Of a DNA stretch of 64,000 bases, positions 36,804 to 46,845 are shown in pieces; the first letter of the stretch is position 1; each line of letters begins with the position of its first letter. This DNA comes from Bradyrhizobium japonicum USDA 6 (lineage in GTDB: Bacteria > Pseudomonadota > Alphaproteobacteria > Rhizobiales > Xanthobacteraceae), in the NCBI RefSeq assembly GCF_000284375.1, contig NC_017249.1, positions 5,558,001 through 5,622,000 of the forward strand, in the 5' to 3' direction. Below the pieces are notes generated by a model. That model worked only from the letters and a program-made list of their open reading frames with translations. It did no database searches and was not told where the DNA came from. The position numbers and the translations under genes were made by a program.

Positions 36804-37415
36804 TTACCCGCGTCGATCGACGATCCGGCGGGCCGCCGGCATCAGCGCGGCGCCCAGTGCGTTCTTGACCACCGATGCCGCAATGAACGGCGCGACGCCG
36901 ACCGCCCAGGCCTTGGTTGCGCCAAGGCCGATGACGTAGGCCAGCCAGCTGAAGCCGGCGATGAAAATGACGACATGGGCAAGCGCCATTGCTCCAAACA
37001 GCAGCACGACGTTGCGATCCCAGCCGCGCTCGGCGAGCCAGCCGGTGATGAAGGCAGCCAGCACGAAGCCATACAGATAGCCGGCAGTCGGGCCGACAAG
37101 CGGTGCAATTCCACCGACCGGACCGGCGAACACGGGCAGCCCCATCGCGCCTTCGGCGAGGTAGGCGATCATGGTTGCGCTGCCAAGCCGCCAGCCATAA
37201 GCGGCGCCGATCATCAGCACGACCAGCGTCTGCAGGGTCATGGGCACATAAGGCAGCGGCAGATTCACCTTGGCTGATAGCGCCATCAAGGCGGTGCCGA
37301 GCGCAATCAGCACGACGGCGCGAAGTGCGCCGACGGTTTCGCCCGGACGGGTCGGCCACATCAATGCGGCGAGAGGAGAATGCGTGGCGGCGGTCGGGAT
37401 GGAACGGTCAGACAA
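36804..37415 (-). CDS. bioY: Biotin transporter BioY
   Basis: Protein of 203 aa with six membrane helices and the BioY motifs LPYVPMTLQTLVVLMIGAAYGWRLG and GPTAGYLYGFVLAAFITGWLAERG. It is the S-component of an ECF biotin transporter, and many rhizobial BioY proteins work alone or with a shared energising module; no ecfA/T genes are adjacent. It starts 33 bases after the aminotransferase stop and is likely co-transcribed with it. Biotin imported here would feed AccB, encoded 6 kb away. Confidence 0.95.
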   Translation of the reverse strand: MSDRSIPTAATHSPLAALMWPTRPGETVGALRAVVLIALGTALMALSAKVNLPLPYVPMTLQTLVVLMIGAAYGWRLGSATMIAYLAEGAMGLPVFAGPVGGIAPLVGPTAGYLYGFVLAAFITGWLAERGWDRNVVLLFGAMALAHVVIFIAGFSWLAYVIGLGATKAWAVGVAPFIAASVVKNALGAALMPAARRIVDRRG

Positions 37416-37448
37416 GGGGCACTCCAGAAGGCTGTCGAAAACTCGCGG

Positions 37449-38636
37449 CTATTTAAGCCAGTGAGCGATCCGGTCAACTGCCTCCCGCATCTCCGCTGCC
37501 GAACGCGCATAGGAGAGCCGTATGAACGAACGACCATGGATGGGATCGAAATCGAGACCCGGCGTGGCCGCAACGTGCGCCTGCTCCAGCATCTGCTTGG
37601 CGAACTCGAAACTGTCCGAGGTGAAGTCCGAGACATCGGCATAGAGATAGAAGGCGCCATCGGCAGGCAGGAACTTGTTGAGGCCCGCCTTGGGCAATCC
37701 TTCGATCAGGATGCGCCGGTTTTCCTGATAGCCGTGCTTGATCTCCTCCATCTCGGCCGCGCCGTCGAAGGCCGCCTCGGCCGCGATTTGCGACAGTGAA
37801 GGCACCGAGATCGAGAGGTTCTGCTGCAGCCGCTCGATCGGCCGCACCAGTATCTCGGGCACGACCATCCAGCCGACGCGCCAGCCCGTCATGCAAAAAT
37901 ATTTCGAGAACGAGTTGATCACGAGTGCGTGCTCCGACAACGCCGCCGCCGTCGCCGCCGGAAACGCGTAGTCGAGCCCGTGATAGATCTCGTCGGAGAT
38001 GAAGCGGATGCCGGCGTCTTCCGCCGCAGCGATCAGGCCCGCGAGCGCCTCGCGGGGCATCATCGTCCCGGTCGGATTGGCCGGGCTGCCGACCAGCACG
38101 CCCTTCAGCGGCGCCTTGCGATGCGCCGCCAGCAGCGCCTCGCCGGTCAGCGCGTGGCGTGTGTCATTGCTGGTCTCGATCAGCACCGGCTCGCAACCGA
38201 GCGCGGTGAGGATGTGACGGTAGGGCGGATAACCCGGCACCGTCACGGCGACGCGGTCGCCGGGCGCGAACATCGACAGGAAAGCCAGGATGAACCCGCC
38301 GGAGGAGCCTGTCGTCACCACGACCCGCTCGGGGTTGACATCGCAGCCATAGGCATCCCGATAGTGGCGCGCGATGCGTTCGCGCAATGAGGGGATGCCG
38401 AGCGCGGAGGTGTAATCGATCCGCCCCGCCTCGAGCGCCGCATGGGCGGCCGCGATCGCGGTCTTTGGGGCGCCGGTTGCGGGCTGGCCGACCTCCATGT
38501 GGATGACATGGCCGCCTGCCGCCTCGATTCGGGCCGCGGCGGCCATCACGTCCATCACCATGAACGGGGGAACATCGCTGCGGCGGGAGGGCTCGAGCCA
38601 CTGCCCTACCCGGTTCCTCAATGTCGCATCGTGCAT
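37449..38636 (-). CDS. PLP-dependent aminotransferase (class I/II)
   Basis: Protein of 395 aa, fold-type I aspartate aminotransferase family. Visible motifs are IHMEVGQPATGAPKTAI, the phosphate region TTGSSGGFILAF, SPANPTGTMMPREAL, the PLP Lys in NSFSKYFCMTGWRVGWM and the carboxylate-binding Arg near the end (SFIRLSYARS). It moves amino groups between an amino acid and a 2-oxo acid; the specific pair cannot be told. The gene is divergent from the M48 protease gene (178-base gap) and leads bioY. Confidence 0.93.
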   Translation of the reverse strand: MHDATLRNRVGQWLEPSRRSDVPPFMVMDVMAAAARIEAAGGHVIHMEVGQPATGAPKTAIAAAHAALEAGRIDYTSALGIPSLRERIARHYRDAYGCDVNPERVVVTTGSSGGFILAFLSMFAPGDRVAVTVPGYPPYRHILTALGCEPVLIETSNDTRHALTGEALLAAHRKAPLKGVLVGSPANPTGTMMPREALAGLIAAAEDAGIRFISDEIYHGLDYAFPAATAAALSEHALVINSFSKYFCMTGWRVGWMVVPEILVRPIERLQQNLSISVPSLSQIAAEAAFDGAAEMEEIKHGYQENRRILIEGLPKAGLNKFLPADGAFYLYADVSDFTSDSFEFAKQMLEQAHVAATPGLDFDPIHGRSFIRLSYARSAAEMREAVDRIAHWLK

Positions 38637-38813
38637 CGAATTCTGCTATTTCGCTGGCGAACCGGTCGGTTCGGTCCCGTAAACGGGGCGCTTGCGCCCC
38701 AGACTGGCCGCATTGTACGGCTCATAAGGGCATATCTCGTATCCGGTCCGCCGCCAATCGCCAAAACCAATCACGAAACTGCTTGATCAAGACCGTTTGA
38801 CCCAGACCGCCTG

Positions 38814-40217
38814 ATGTTGCTCCAGATCGCATTGCGCAAGAAGGCCTCCGCCCTCACCGCCCTCGTCACTGCCGCGGCGATCGCGCTGTTGCCGATGCCG
38901 GCCGCGCATGCGCAGGCCAAGGGACCGCCGATCCTGCGCGACACCGAGACCGAGCAGCTGCTGCGCGAATACACGCGCCCGATCCTGCGCGCCGCCGGTC
39001 TGGAAAAGCAGAACATCCAGATGGTGATCATCAACGACGGCTCGTTCAACGCGTTCGTCGCGGACGGCCGCCGCATCTTCGTCAATTACGGCGCGATCAT
39101 GCAGTCGGAGACGCCGAACCAGATCATCGGCGTGCTCGCGCACGAGACCGGACATCTGGCCGGCGGCCATCTGTCCAAGCTGCGCGAACAGCTCGCCAAC
39201 GCCCAGACCCAGATGATCATCGCCATGCTGCTCGGGGCCGGCGCGATTGCCGTGGGCAGCACCCGCGGCAGCAACAGCGCCGGCAACAACGGGCTCGCCA
39301 ATGCCGGTGCTGCCGCCATCGCCGGACCGCAGGAGATGATCCGCCGCACGCTGCTGTCCTATCAGCGCCAGCAGGAGGAGAACGCCGACCGCGCCGGCGT
39401 GAAGTTCCTGACCGCGACCCAGCAGTCGCCGAAGGGCATGTACGAGACCTTCAAGCGCTTCACCAGCGAGAGCCTGTTCGCGTCCCGCGGCGCCGATCCC
39501 TATCTCCAGTCGCATCCGATGCCCGCCGAGCGCGTCGCATCGCTTCAGGAATTTGCCAGTTCCAGCCCCTATTGGGACAAGAAGGACGATCCCGCGCTCC
39601 AGCTCCGCCACGACATGGCGCGCGCCAAGATTTCCGCGTTCATGGAGCGGCCGGAGACGGTCTACCGCCGCTACCCCCAGACCAACGACAGCATGCCGGC
39701 GCGCTATGCCCGCGCCATCAGCACCTATCTGCACGGCGATTTGCGCAGCGCCCTGGCCCAGATCGACGCGCTGATCCAGGTCCAGCCGAACAACCCGTAT
39801 TTCTACGAGGTGCGCGGCCAGGCCCTGCTGGAAGGCGGCAGGCCGGCTGAGGCGATCCCTGCCCTGCGCAAGGCGGTGCAGCTGTCCAACAATGCCCCCC
39901 TCATCGAGATGTTACTTGGGCAGGCTCTGGTTGGATCGGATAATAAGGCCTACACGGATGATGCCGTTCGGATTCTCCGGGCCGCCGTGGCACGGGAACC
40001 AGAGGCTGCGCTCGGCTATATGCAGCTCGCGATGGCCTATGGCCGGAAGGGCGACTATGCCGAGGCGGATCTGGCGTCGGCGCAGGCCGCTTATCTGCGC
40101 GGCGACAACAAGACCGCCCGCGAGCTCGCCACGCGCGCGAAAACCCGTTTCGCCGTCGGCACGCCCGGATGGGTCAAGGCCGACGACATCGTGGCGGCCA
40201 AGCCGCCGCGCAACTAA
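38814..40217 (+). CDS. Periplasmic M48 metalloprotease with TPR (BepA-like)
   Basis: Protein of 467 aa. A signal peptide (LVTAAAIALLPMPAAHAQA) precedes a zincin domain (about 35-250) with the zinc motif HETGHLAGGH, a downstream Glu ligand in QEENADRAG and the SHPMPAERV-type segment, and a C-terminal TPR region (about 290-460: NNPYFYEVRGQALLEGGRPAEAI). This is the BepA/YfgC layout, an envelope quality-control protease and chaperone that helps LptD and other outer-membrane proteins mature. It is followed after 98 bases by a DsbA-like gene, which fits a shared role in folding disulphide-containing envelope proteins such as LptD. Confidence 0.94.
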   Translation: MLLQIALRKKASALTALVTAAAIALLPMPAAHAQAKGPPILRDTETEQLLREYTRPILRAAGLEKQNIQMVIINDGSFNAFVADGRRIFVNYGAIMQSETPNQIIGVLAHETGHLAGGHLSKLREQLANAQTQMIIAMLLGAGAIAVGSTRGSNSAGNNGLANAGAAAIAGPQEMIRRTLLSYQRQQEENADRAGVKFLTATQQSPKGMYETFKRFTSESLFASRGADPYLQSHPMPAERVASLQEFASSSPYWDKKDDPALQLRHDMARAKISAFMERPETVYRRYPQTNDSMPARYARAISTYLHGDLRSALAQIDALIQVQPNNPYFYEVRGQALLEGGRPAEAIPALRKAVQLSNNAPLIEMLLGQALVGSDNKAYTDDAVRILRAAVAREPEAALGYMQLAMAYGRKGDYAEADLASAQAAYLRGDNKTARELATRAKTRFAVGTPGWVKADDIVAAKPPRN

Positions 40218-40315
40218 CGCGACCAAGACGACGCCTGACACCACGACGTCACGACACCGAGCTTAAGTCCGCCGGGACGTTTTCCGAAACCAGCTTTCGA
40301 TAAGAGGATTTGCCT

Positions 40316-41083
40316 ATGCCTTCGCTGCGCCTGCTTGCTCCCGCGCTGTTCGCGCTCGCCATGTTCGGCGCGGCCGCGCCCGCGTCGGCCGACAGCTTCT
40401 CCGATGCCCAGCGCACCGACATCGAGGCGATCATCAAGAACTATCTCGTCACCCATCCCGAGGTGCTCGAGGAAGCGATGACCGAGCTCACCAAGCGCCA
40501 GGCCGCGGCCGAAACGCAGAAGCACGAAGCCAGCATCGCGCAGAACTCCGATACGATCTTCAACTCGCCGCGCCAGGTCGTGCTCGGCAACAAGGACGGC
40601 GACGTCACCTTCGTCGAGTTCTTCGATTACAATTGCGGCTACTGCAAGCGCGCGATGGGCGACATGCTCGACCTCATGAAGGCCGATCCGAAGCTGAAGG
40701 TCGTGCTGAAGGAGTTTCCGGTGCTGAGCCAGGGCTCGGTCGAAGCGGCGCAGGTCGCGGTCGCCGTGCGCATGCAGGATCCCACCGGCAAGAAGTATCT
40801 CGACTTCCACCAGAAGCTGCTCGGTGGCCGCGGCGCCGCCGACAAGGCGCGCGCGCTTCAGGCGGCCAAGGAAGCCGGCCTCGATACAGCGAAGATCGAG
40901 AAGGACATCGGCAGCCCCGAGGTGCGCGCCACCATCGAGGAGAATTTCAAGCTCGCCGAAGCGATGGGCATGAACGGCACGCCGAGCTACGTCATCGGCA
41001 AGCAGATCGTGATCGGCGCCGTCGGCCTCGAAAGCCTGAAGGAAAAGATCGGCGTTGCCCGTTGCGGCAAGGCGACCTGCTGA
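40316..41083 (+). CDS. DsbA-family thiol oxidoreductase
   Basis: Protein of 255 aa with a signal peptide (LLAPALFALAMFGAAAPASA), an N-terminal helical extension (about 22-80) of the Com1/ScsC kind, and a thioredoxin fold with catalytic CGYC in FFDYNCGYCKRAM and cis-proline in NGTPSYVIG. It acts in the periplasm as a disulphide oxidase or isomerase. AGAGGA precedes the ATG; a TTG two codons earlier is less likely. It lies next to the BepA-like protease gene and ends with a strong terminator. Confidence 0.94.
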   Translation: MPSLRLLAPALFALAMFGAAAPASADSFSDAQRTDIEAIIKNYLVTHPEVLEEAMTELTKRQAAAETQKHEASIAQNSDTIFNSPRQVVLGNKDGDVTFVEFFDYNCGYCKRAMGDMLDLMKADPKLKVVLKEFPVLSQGSVEAAQVAVAVRMQDPTGKKYLDFHQKLLGGRGAADKARALQAAKEAGLDTAKIEKDIGSPEVRATIEENFKLAEAMGMNGTPSYVIGKQIVIGAVGLESLKEKIGVARCGKATC

Positions 41084-41113
41084 TCTCGCGTTTCAGAATT
41101 CACGCATGCAAGG

Positions 41114-41139
41114 AGGCCGGCTGAAAAGCCGGCCTTTTT
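41114..41139 (+). terminator. Rho-independent terminator after dsbA-like gene
   Basis: AGGCCGGCT, loop GAAA, AGCCGGCCT, then TTTTC: a perfect 9-bp stem with a tetraloop, 30 bases after the stop. Confidence 0.93.
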
Positions 41140-41234
41140 CGTTGACTGCAACGCTACGCGAATTCGGGCGCGAATCCGGCGCGCGCATTCATCTCGCGTT
41201 TAAGAAACAAATACCCCGGAACCGCCGATGTTCC

Positions 41235-41259
41235 GGAACAACTCAAATCTCCTTTCGTT
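41235..41259 (+). promoter_or_regulatory. EcfG-type general stress promoter
   Basis: GGAAC (41235-41239), 16 bases, CGTT (41256-41259). This is the alphaproteobacterial general stress (sigma EcfG) consensus and lies 45 bases upstream of the DUF1236 ATG. Confidence 0.7.
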
Positions 41260-41304
41260 GGTGGCGCGGGCAATGACGCAAAGAAACACGTGAGGAGAAA
41301 TTCG

Positions 41305-42120
41305 ATGTCTAACCGCTTTATGATTTCGGTTGCCGCACTCGCGCTCGTGGCGGGCACCGGTCTGGCGAACGCACAGGGCACCATGAACCGCGACAGCGGT
41401 GGTGGCGCCGGTGCGCAGCCGACGCAACATTCGCAGCCGTCCGGCGGTGCCGCCGAGCGCGGCGGCGCGATGGGCAAGGAATCCGCAGCTCCGGAGAAGG
41501 GCACCGTGGGTCAGGCTGGCGGCTCCATGAAGCCCGGCGGAGCAGCCGAGGAGAAGTCGTCCGGCGCGACGGAGAAATCCGGCGCTATGGAAAAGTCAGG
41601 CGGGATGGAAAAGTCCGGCACGATGAACAAGAACGCGGCTGACGAGAAGGCCGGCGCGGTGAAGGGCGAGCACGCCCAGGGCGCACAGGACAAGGCCACA
41701 CAGGACAAGTCGAAGAGCACGATGGACAAGTCCCAGATGGACAAGTCAAAGAGCACAGAGACCGACACCAAGAGCGGCAACATGAACGCCCAGACCAAGG
41801 GCGCGGACAGCAAGGCCGTCGACTCCAAGTCTCAGACCACGACCGGCACCGCGCCTGCGACCGCTGCTGCACCGCCTGCCGAGAAGCGGACCGAGATCTC
41901 AACCGCGATCAAGTCGACCAAGATCGAAGAGACCACCAACGTCAACTTCAACATCTCGGTCGGCGCCGCAATCCCGGCGTCCGTTCGCTTCCATCCGCTG
42001 CCGCCCCGGATCGTGGAAATCTATCCGCAGTGGCGCGGCTATGACGTGATCTACGTCCGCGGACAGTACATCATCGTCCGTCCGCAGACGCGCGAGATCG
42101 TGTACATCATCGAAGGCTAA
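41305..42120 (+). CDS. Secreted DUF1236 protein with repetitive middle
   Basis: Protein of 271 aa. A signal peptide (ISVAALALVAGTGLANAQG) is followed by about 170 residues of low-complexity Gly/Lys/Ser/Glu/Met/Thr sequence with repeats such as EKSG, MDKS and DKSKST, then a C-terminal DUF1236 domain (about 200-271: PLPPRIVEIYPQWRGYDVIYV). DUF1236 is a short beta-rich domain of unknown function, common in rhizobial periplasmic proteins. GAGGAG lies before ATG 41305; a GTG five codons earlier overlaps that site and is unlikely. An EcfG promoter upstream marks it as a stress-induced envelope protein. The highly hydrophilic middle resembles desiccation-protective sequences (inference). Confidence 0.85.
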   Translation: MSNRFMISVAALALVAGTGLANAQGTMNRDSGGGAGAQPTQHSQPSGGAAERGGAMGKESAAPEKGTVGQAGGSMKPGGAAEEKSSGATEKSGAMEKSGGMEKSGTMNKNAADEKAGAVKGEHAQGAQDKATQDKSKSTMDKSQMDKSKSTETDTKSGNMNAQTKGADSKAVDSKSQTTTGTAPATAAAPPAEKRTEISTAIKSTKIEETTNVNFNISVGAAIPASVRFHPLPPRIVEIYPQWRGYDVIYVRGQYIIVRPQTREIVYIIEG

Positions 42121-42143
42121 GCCGACTGGCTGACGGCCCAATG

Positions 42144-42174
42144 AGCCCTTGCCGAGAGATCGGCAGGGGCTTTT
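42144..42174 (+). terminator. Rho-independent terminator after DUF1236 gene
   Basis: AGCCCTTGCCGA, loop GAGA, TCGGCAGGGGCT, then TTT: a 12-bp stem with one T-G pair, 24 bases after the stop. Confidence 0.92.
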
Positions 42175-42378
42175 GCCCGATTGGGCGGCCTCCCCTGCCT
42201 GTCCCGCCCGGCAGCCACGATTAGAACTGGTTAACAAGCAATTTCCGTAGCTTCCGCACAGGTTTTTGCACCCCGGATGAGCTGTTTGAAGCCCCCTGGG
42301 AGGTCCTTCAAGGCTTCCCCTAGGGCGCTTTGTTACCTATAACCCCCGCCACGCCGAAGCACCTCTTGCGGGATTGGA

Positions 42379-42846
42379 ATGGCCGAACCAGCAACCGACA
42401 CGATCCTCGTTCTCAACGGGCCGAACCTCAACATGTTGGGGACGCGCGAGCCAGAGAAGTATGGCCATGCGACGCTGGCCGACGTCGAAACGCTGTGCCG
42501 CGAAGCGGCGGCGGCGTACGGCCTCAAGGCCGACTGCCGGCAGTCCAACCGCGAAGGCGAGTTGATCGACTTCGTCCACGAGGCGCACGCCCGCAAGATG
42601 AAGGGCATCATCATCAATGCCGGCGGCTATTCGCACACCTCGATCGCGCTGCACGACGCGCTGCTCGCGGTGCAGATTCCGACCGTCGAAGTGCACGTGA
42701 CCAACATCCACGCCCGCGAGAGCTTCCGTCACCATTCCTACACTGCACGCGCGGCCTTCGCCTCGCTCTGCGGTTTCGGCATCGAGGGCTACCGCCTCGC
42801 GATCCAGGGCCTTGCCGCCAAGCTCGGCATCAAGCCCAAAGCCTGA
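42379..42846 (+). CDS. aroQ: 3-dehydroquinate dehydratase, type II
   Basis: Protein of 155 aa with every type II signature: [17 protein letters not shown] (catalytic Tyr), the lid Arg/Asn region [31 protein letters not shown] and [20 protein letters not shown]. It removes water from 3-dehydroquinate in the shikimate pathway, probably as a dodecamer. It is the first gene of an aroQ-accB-accC run, a common alphaproteobacterial order; accB starts 35 bases after its stop. Confidence 0.97.
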   Translation: MAEPATDTILVLNGPNLNMLGTREPEKYGHATLADVETLCREAAAAYGLKADCRQSNREGELIDFVHEAHARKMKGIIINAGGYSHTSIALHDALLAVQIPTVEVHVTNIHARESFRHHSYTARAAFASLCGFGIEGYRLAIQGLAAKLGIKPKA

Positions 42847-42881
42847 CGCTCCCTCTTCACACAGAACATTCGGATCAGAAC

Positions 42882-43373
42882 ATGGCGCGCCAGCCAGACG
42901 ACAAAGCAGCCGTAAAGTTTTCCAGCGAGGATTCCGCGCTCGTCCGCGAGCTCGCACTTCTGCTGGATGAGACCAGCCTCACCGAGATCGAGATCGAACG
43001 GGCCGGCCTTCGCCTGCGCGTCGCCCGCAACATCAGCGTCGCCGCGACCATGCCGATGCCGATGGCGGCCGCTCCCGCTGTCCTGTCGGCGGCCGCAGTT
43101 GCCGCGCCGGTCGCGGCTGCGGCCGACCTGTCGAAGCATCCGGGCGCGGTGACCTCGCCGATGGTCGGCACCGCCTATTGGGCGCCGGAGCCCGGCGCCA
43201 AGCCGTTCATCGAGGTCGGCAGCAAGGTCTCGGTCGGCCAGACGCTGCTGATCATCGAAGCCATGAAGACCATGAACCAGATCCCCTCGCCGCGCGCCGG
43301 CACGGTGACGCAGATCCTGGTCGAAGACGGCCAGCCGGTCGAGTACGGCGAGCCGCTCGTCATCATTGAGTAA
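42882..43373 (+). CDS. accB: Acetyl-CoA carboxylase biotin carboxyl carrier protein
   Basis: Protein of 163 aa. The N-terminal helical part (about 10-60) is joined by an Ala/Pro-rich hinge (about 60-85) to a biotinyl domain. The domain contains the thumb loop ([18 protein letters not shown]) and the biotin-accepting Lys in [12 protein letters not shown]. BirA attaches biotin there and AccC carboxylates it. The gene sits between aroQ and accC, with 59 bases before accC, matching a fatty-acid synthesis operon. Confidence 0.97.
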   Translation: MARQPDDKAAVKFSSEDSALVRELALLLDETSLTEIEIERAGLRLRVARNISVAATMPMPMAAAPAVLSAAAVAAPVAAAADLSKHPGAVTSPMVGTAYWAPEPGAKPFIEVGSKVSVGQTLLIIEAMKTMNQIPSPRAGTVTQILVEDGQPVEYGEPLVIIE

Positions 43374-43432
43374 TGGTCGTGGGCGGTCAGCCGCCCTAGC
43401 CGCCTCCCGCGCGCCAGTCCCTTAAGGACACC

Positions 43433-44788
<1,356 letters not shown>

Positions 44789-44802
44789 CCCTCTCTCCCC
44801 GT

Positions 44803-44827
44803 GGAACCCTTTGGCCCGCATCGCGTT
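44803..44827 (+). promoter_or_regulatory. EcfG-type general stress promoter of kinase cluster
   Basis: GGAAC (44803-44807), 16 bases, CGTT (44824-44827): an exact EcfG consensus placed in the only intergenic gap before the CHASE3 kinase GTG (44891). The predicted leader is about 55 nt. Confidence 0.7.
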
Positions 44828-44890
44828 CTGGACGGGGACAGTTCCGAGGGGGCCTTTTGAGTTCCGTTGACGTGACGAAGCGAGACCGTC

Positions 44891-46408
44891 GTGACGACTG
44901 AAGCGCAACGACGGCGCTCCATGTGGCAGATCCTGCTGGTCTCGGCGGGCCTTCTGGTGTTGACCGTGATCAGCGCCGGCTCCGTCTACCTGGTCAACAA
45001 GGCCAGGGACGATAGCAAATGGGTGGTTCACACCATCGAGGCGGAGAACCAGATCAACGCTCTGCTGCTGGAAATCCGGCGTGCCGAGAGCGCCGCGCGC
45101 GGCTATCTCCTGACGCAAGAGGCGGATTTCAAGGCCGCCCATGAGAAAGCCGTGGCAGCGATCATACCTGCCCTCGACAAGCTCACGCGCCTGACCGGCG
45201 ATAATCCGGAGCAACGCGGCAACATCGAGAAGCTGAGCACGGCCATCGAAATCCGGCTGGGGCAATTCAAGCAGGAGCTGGACTTCATCGGCCAAAATCG
45301 GCCGGACAAGGCCATAGCGCTGGTCCGCGAAGCCGCCTCCACCGACACCACGGCCGAGATCAGCAAAGTCGCCGCCTCCATGATCCAGGAGGAGGAGCGC
45401 CTGTTCCGGCTCCGATCGGTCAATTCCGACCGCAGCCAGACGCTGGCGGCCTCGATGACCGGCATCGGTTCGGGCCTCGTGGTGCTGCTGGCCATGATCT
45501 CGATCTGGCTGGTGCGGCGTTCAGTGCGGGCCCGCGACGAGGCCGAGACGCGTCTGCGCGACGCGTACGCCAATCTCGAGACCGTCGTCGACGAACGCAC
45601 GGCAGACCTGCGCGAGGCCAACAACGAGATTCAGCGCTTTGCCTATATCGTCAGCCACGATCTCCGCTCGCCACTCGTCAACATCATGGGCTTCACCAGC
45701 GAACTCGAAGAGCTTGGCGGCGACATTTTCCGCCGTATCGGCGGCCTCACCCATGTCCCGGCGGATGGCCCGCCGCTAGCTGACCGCGAGGTCACGCTCG
45801 AAGGCCCCGACAAGCAGCTTTCTGCGGATTTTTCCGAAGCGCTCGGCTTCATCAAGTCGTCGATCGCCAAGATGGACCGCCTGATCTCGGCGATCCTCAA
45901 CCTCACCCGCGAGGGCCGGCGCGAATTCGTGCCCGAGAAGATCGACACCCGCGAGCTGATCGAAGCCATCGTCTCGACGCTGGCGCATCAGGCCGCCGAG
46001 GCGCAGGCCGAGATCCATGTCGCGCCGCTGCCGGATCTCGTCAGCGACCGCCTCGCGCTGGAGCAGATCTTCTCCAATCTGATCGACAACGCCATCAAAT
46101 ATCTCAAGGCCGGCGCCCCCGGCGAGATCAGAATCCGCGGGCGCACCAAGCTTGGCTACGCTATCTTCGAGATCAGCGATAATGGCCGCGGGATCGATCC
46201 GAAGGATCACCAGCGGATTTTCGACCTGTTTCGCCGGGCGGGAACCCAGGACAAGCCTGGTCAGGGAATCGGTCTTGCGCATGTGCGTGCACTTGTGCGC
46301 CGCCTCGGCGGTACCATGTCGGTATCATCGGAACTGAATACGGGCAGCACCTTCACCATCACGCTGCCCATCACCTGGAACGCAAGCAACCGGAACGCCG
46401 ACCAATGA
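44891..46408 (+). CDS. CHASE3 sensor histidine kinase
   Basis: Protein of 505 aa. A membrane helix (about 13-34), an extracytoplasmic CHASE3 domain (about 40-180, with LLLEIRRAESAARGYLLT) and a second helix (about 187-208) lead to a coiled coil (ANLETVVDERTADLREANNE). The phospho-acceptor His256 is in FAYIVSHDLRSPLVNIMGF. The HATPase has the N box NLIDNAIKYL, DNGRGIDPKD and GIGLAHVRALVRRLGG. Between the two dimerisation helices lies an extra stretch (about 280-310, GGLTHVPADGPPLADREV) not normal for HisKA. It starts with GTG; the RBS is weak. The stop overlaps the next ATG (ATGA). The EcfG promoter upstream puts the whole cluster under stress control. Confidence 0.9.
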   Translation: MTTEAQRRRSMWQILLVSAGLLVLTVISAGSVYLVNKARDDSKWVVHTIEAENQINALLLEIRRAESAARGYLLTQEADFKAAHEKAVAAIIPALDKLTRLTGDNPEQRGNIEKLSTAIEIRLGQFKQELDFIGQNRPDKAIALVREAASTDTTAEISKVAASMIQEEERLFRLRSVNSDRSQTLAASMTGIGSGLVVLLAMISIWLVRRSVRARDEAETRLRDAYANLETVVDERTADLREANNEIQRFAYIVSHDLRSPLVNIMGFTSELEELGGDIFRRIGGLTHVPADGPPLADREVTLEGPDKQLSADFSEALGFIKSSIAKMDRLISAILNLTREGRREFVPEKIDTRELIEAIVSTLAHQAAEAQAEIHVAPLPDLVSDRLALEQIFSNLIDNAIKYLKAGAPGEIRIRGRTKLGYAIFEISDNGRGIDPKDHQRIFDLFRRAGTQDKPGQGIGLAHVRALVRRLGGTMSVSSELNTGSTFTITLPITWNASNRNADQ

Positions 46409-46845
46409 CTCAACCCGTCACCATCATCATGATCGAGGACGACGAGGGCCACGCCCGGCTGATCGAGCGCAACATCCGCCGATCCGGCGTCAACAACGAG
46501 ATCATCCCCTTCGCCAACGGCACGGACGCGATGAAGCACCTGTTCGGCGCCGACGGCACCGGGCTCGTGCAGAAAGGCAATGCGCTCCTGATCCTGCTCG
46601 ATCTCAATCTCCCCGACATGACCGGGATCGACATCCTGAAGCAGATCAAGGAGAACAAGTACCTGAAGGCCTCGCCCGTGGTGGTGCTGACCACCACCGA
46701 CGATTCCCAGGAAATCAAGCGCTGCTACGAGCTCGGCTGCAACGTCTACATCACCAAGCCCGTGAACTACGAGAATTTCGCCAATGCCATCCGGCAGCTC
46801 GGCCTGTTCTTCTCGGTCATCCAGGTCCCGCCCGCCGCCTCATGA
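46405..46845 (+). CDS. Single-domain response regulator (Rcp1-like)
   Basis: Protein of 146 aa containing only a receiver domain: acidic pair [16 protein letters not shown], phospho-acceptor Asp66 in [15 protein letters not shown], Thr in VVLTTTDD and Lys in VYITKPVNY. It resembles the regulators paired with phytochrome-type kinases (Rcp1 group). With no output domain it should shuttle phosphate between the CHASE3 kinase upstream and a downstream partner. It overlaps both neighbours by ATGA. Confidence 0.93.
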   Translation: MTQPVTIIMIEDDEGHARLIERNIRRSGVNNEIIPFANGTDAMKHLFGADGTGLVQKGNALLILLDLNLPDMTGIDILKQIKENKYLKASPVVVLTTTDDSQEIKRCYELGCNVYITKPVNYENFANAIRQLGLFFSVIQVPPAAS

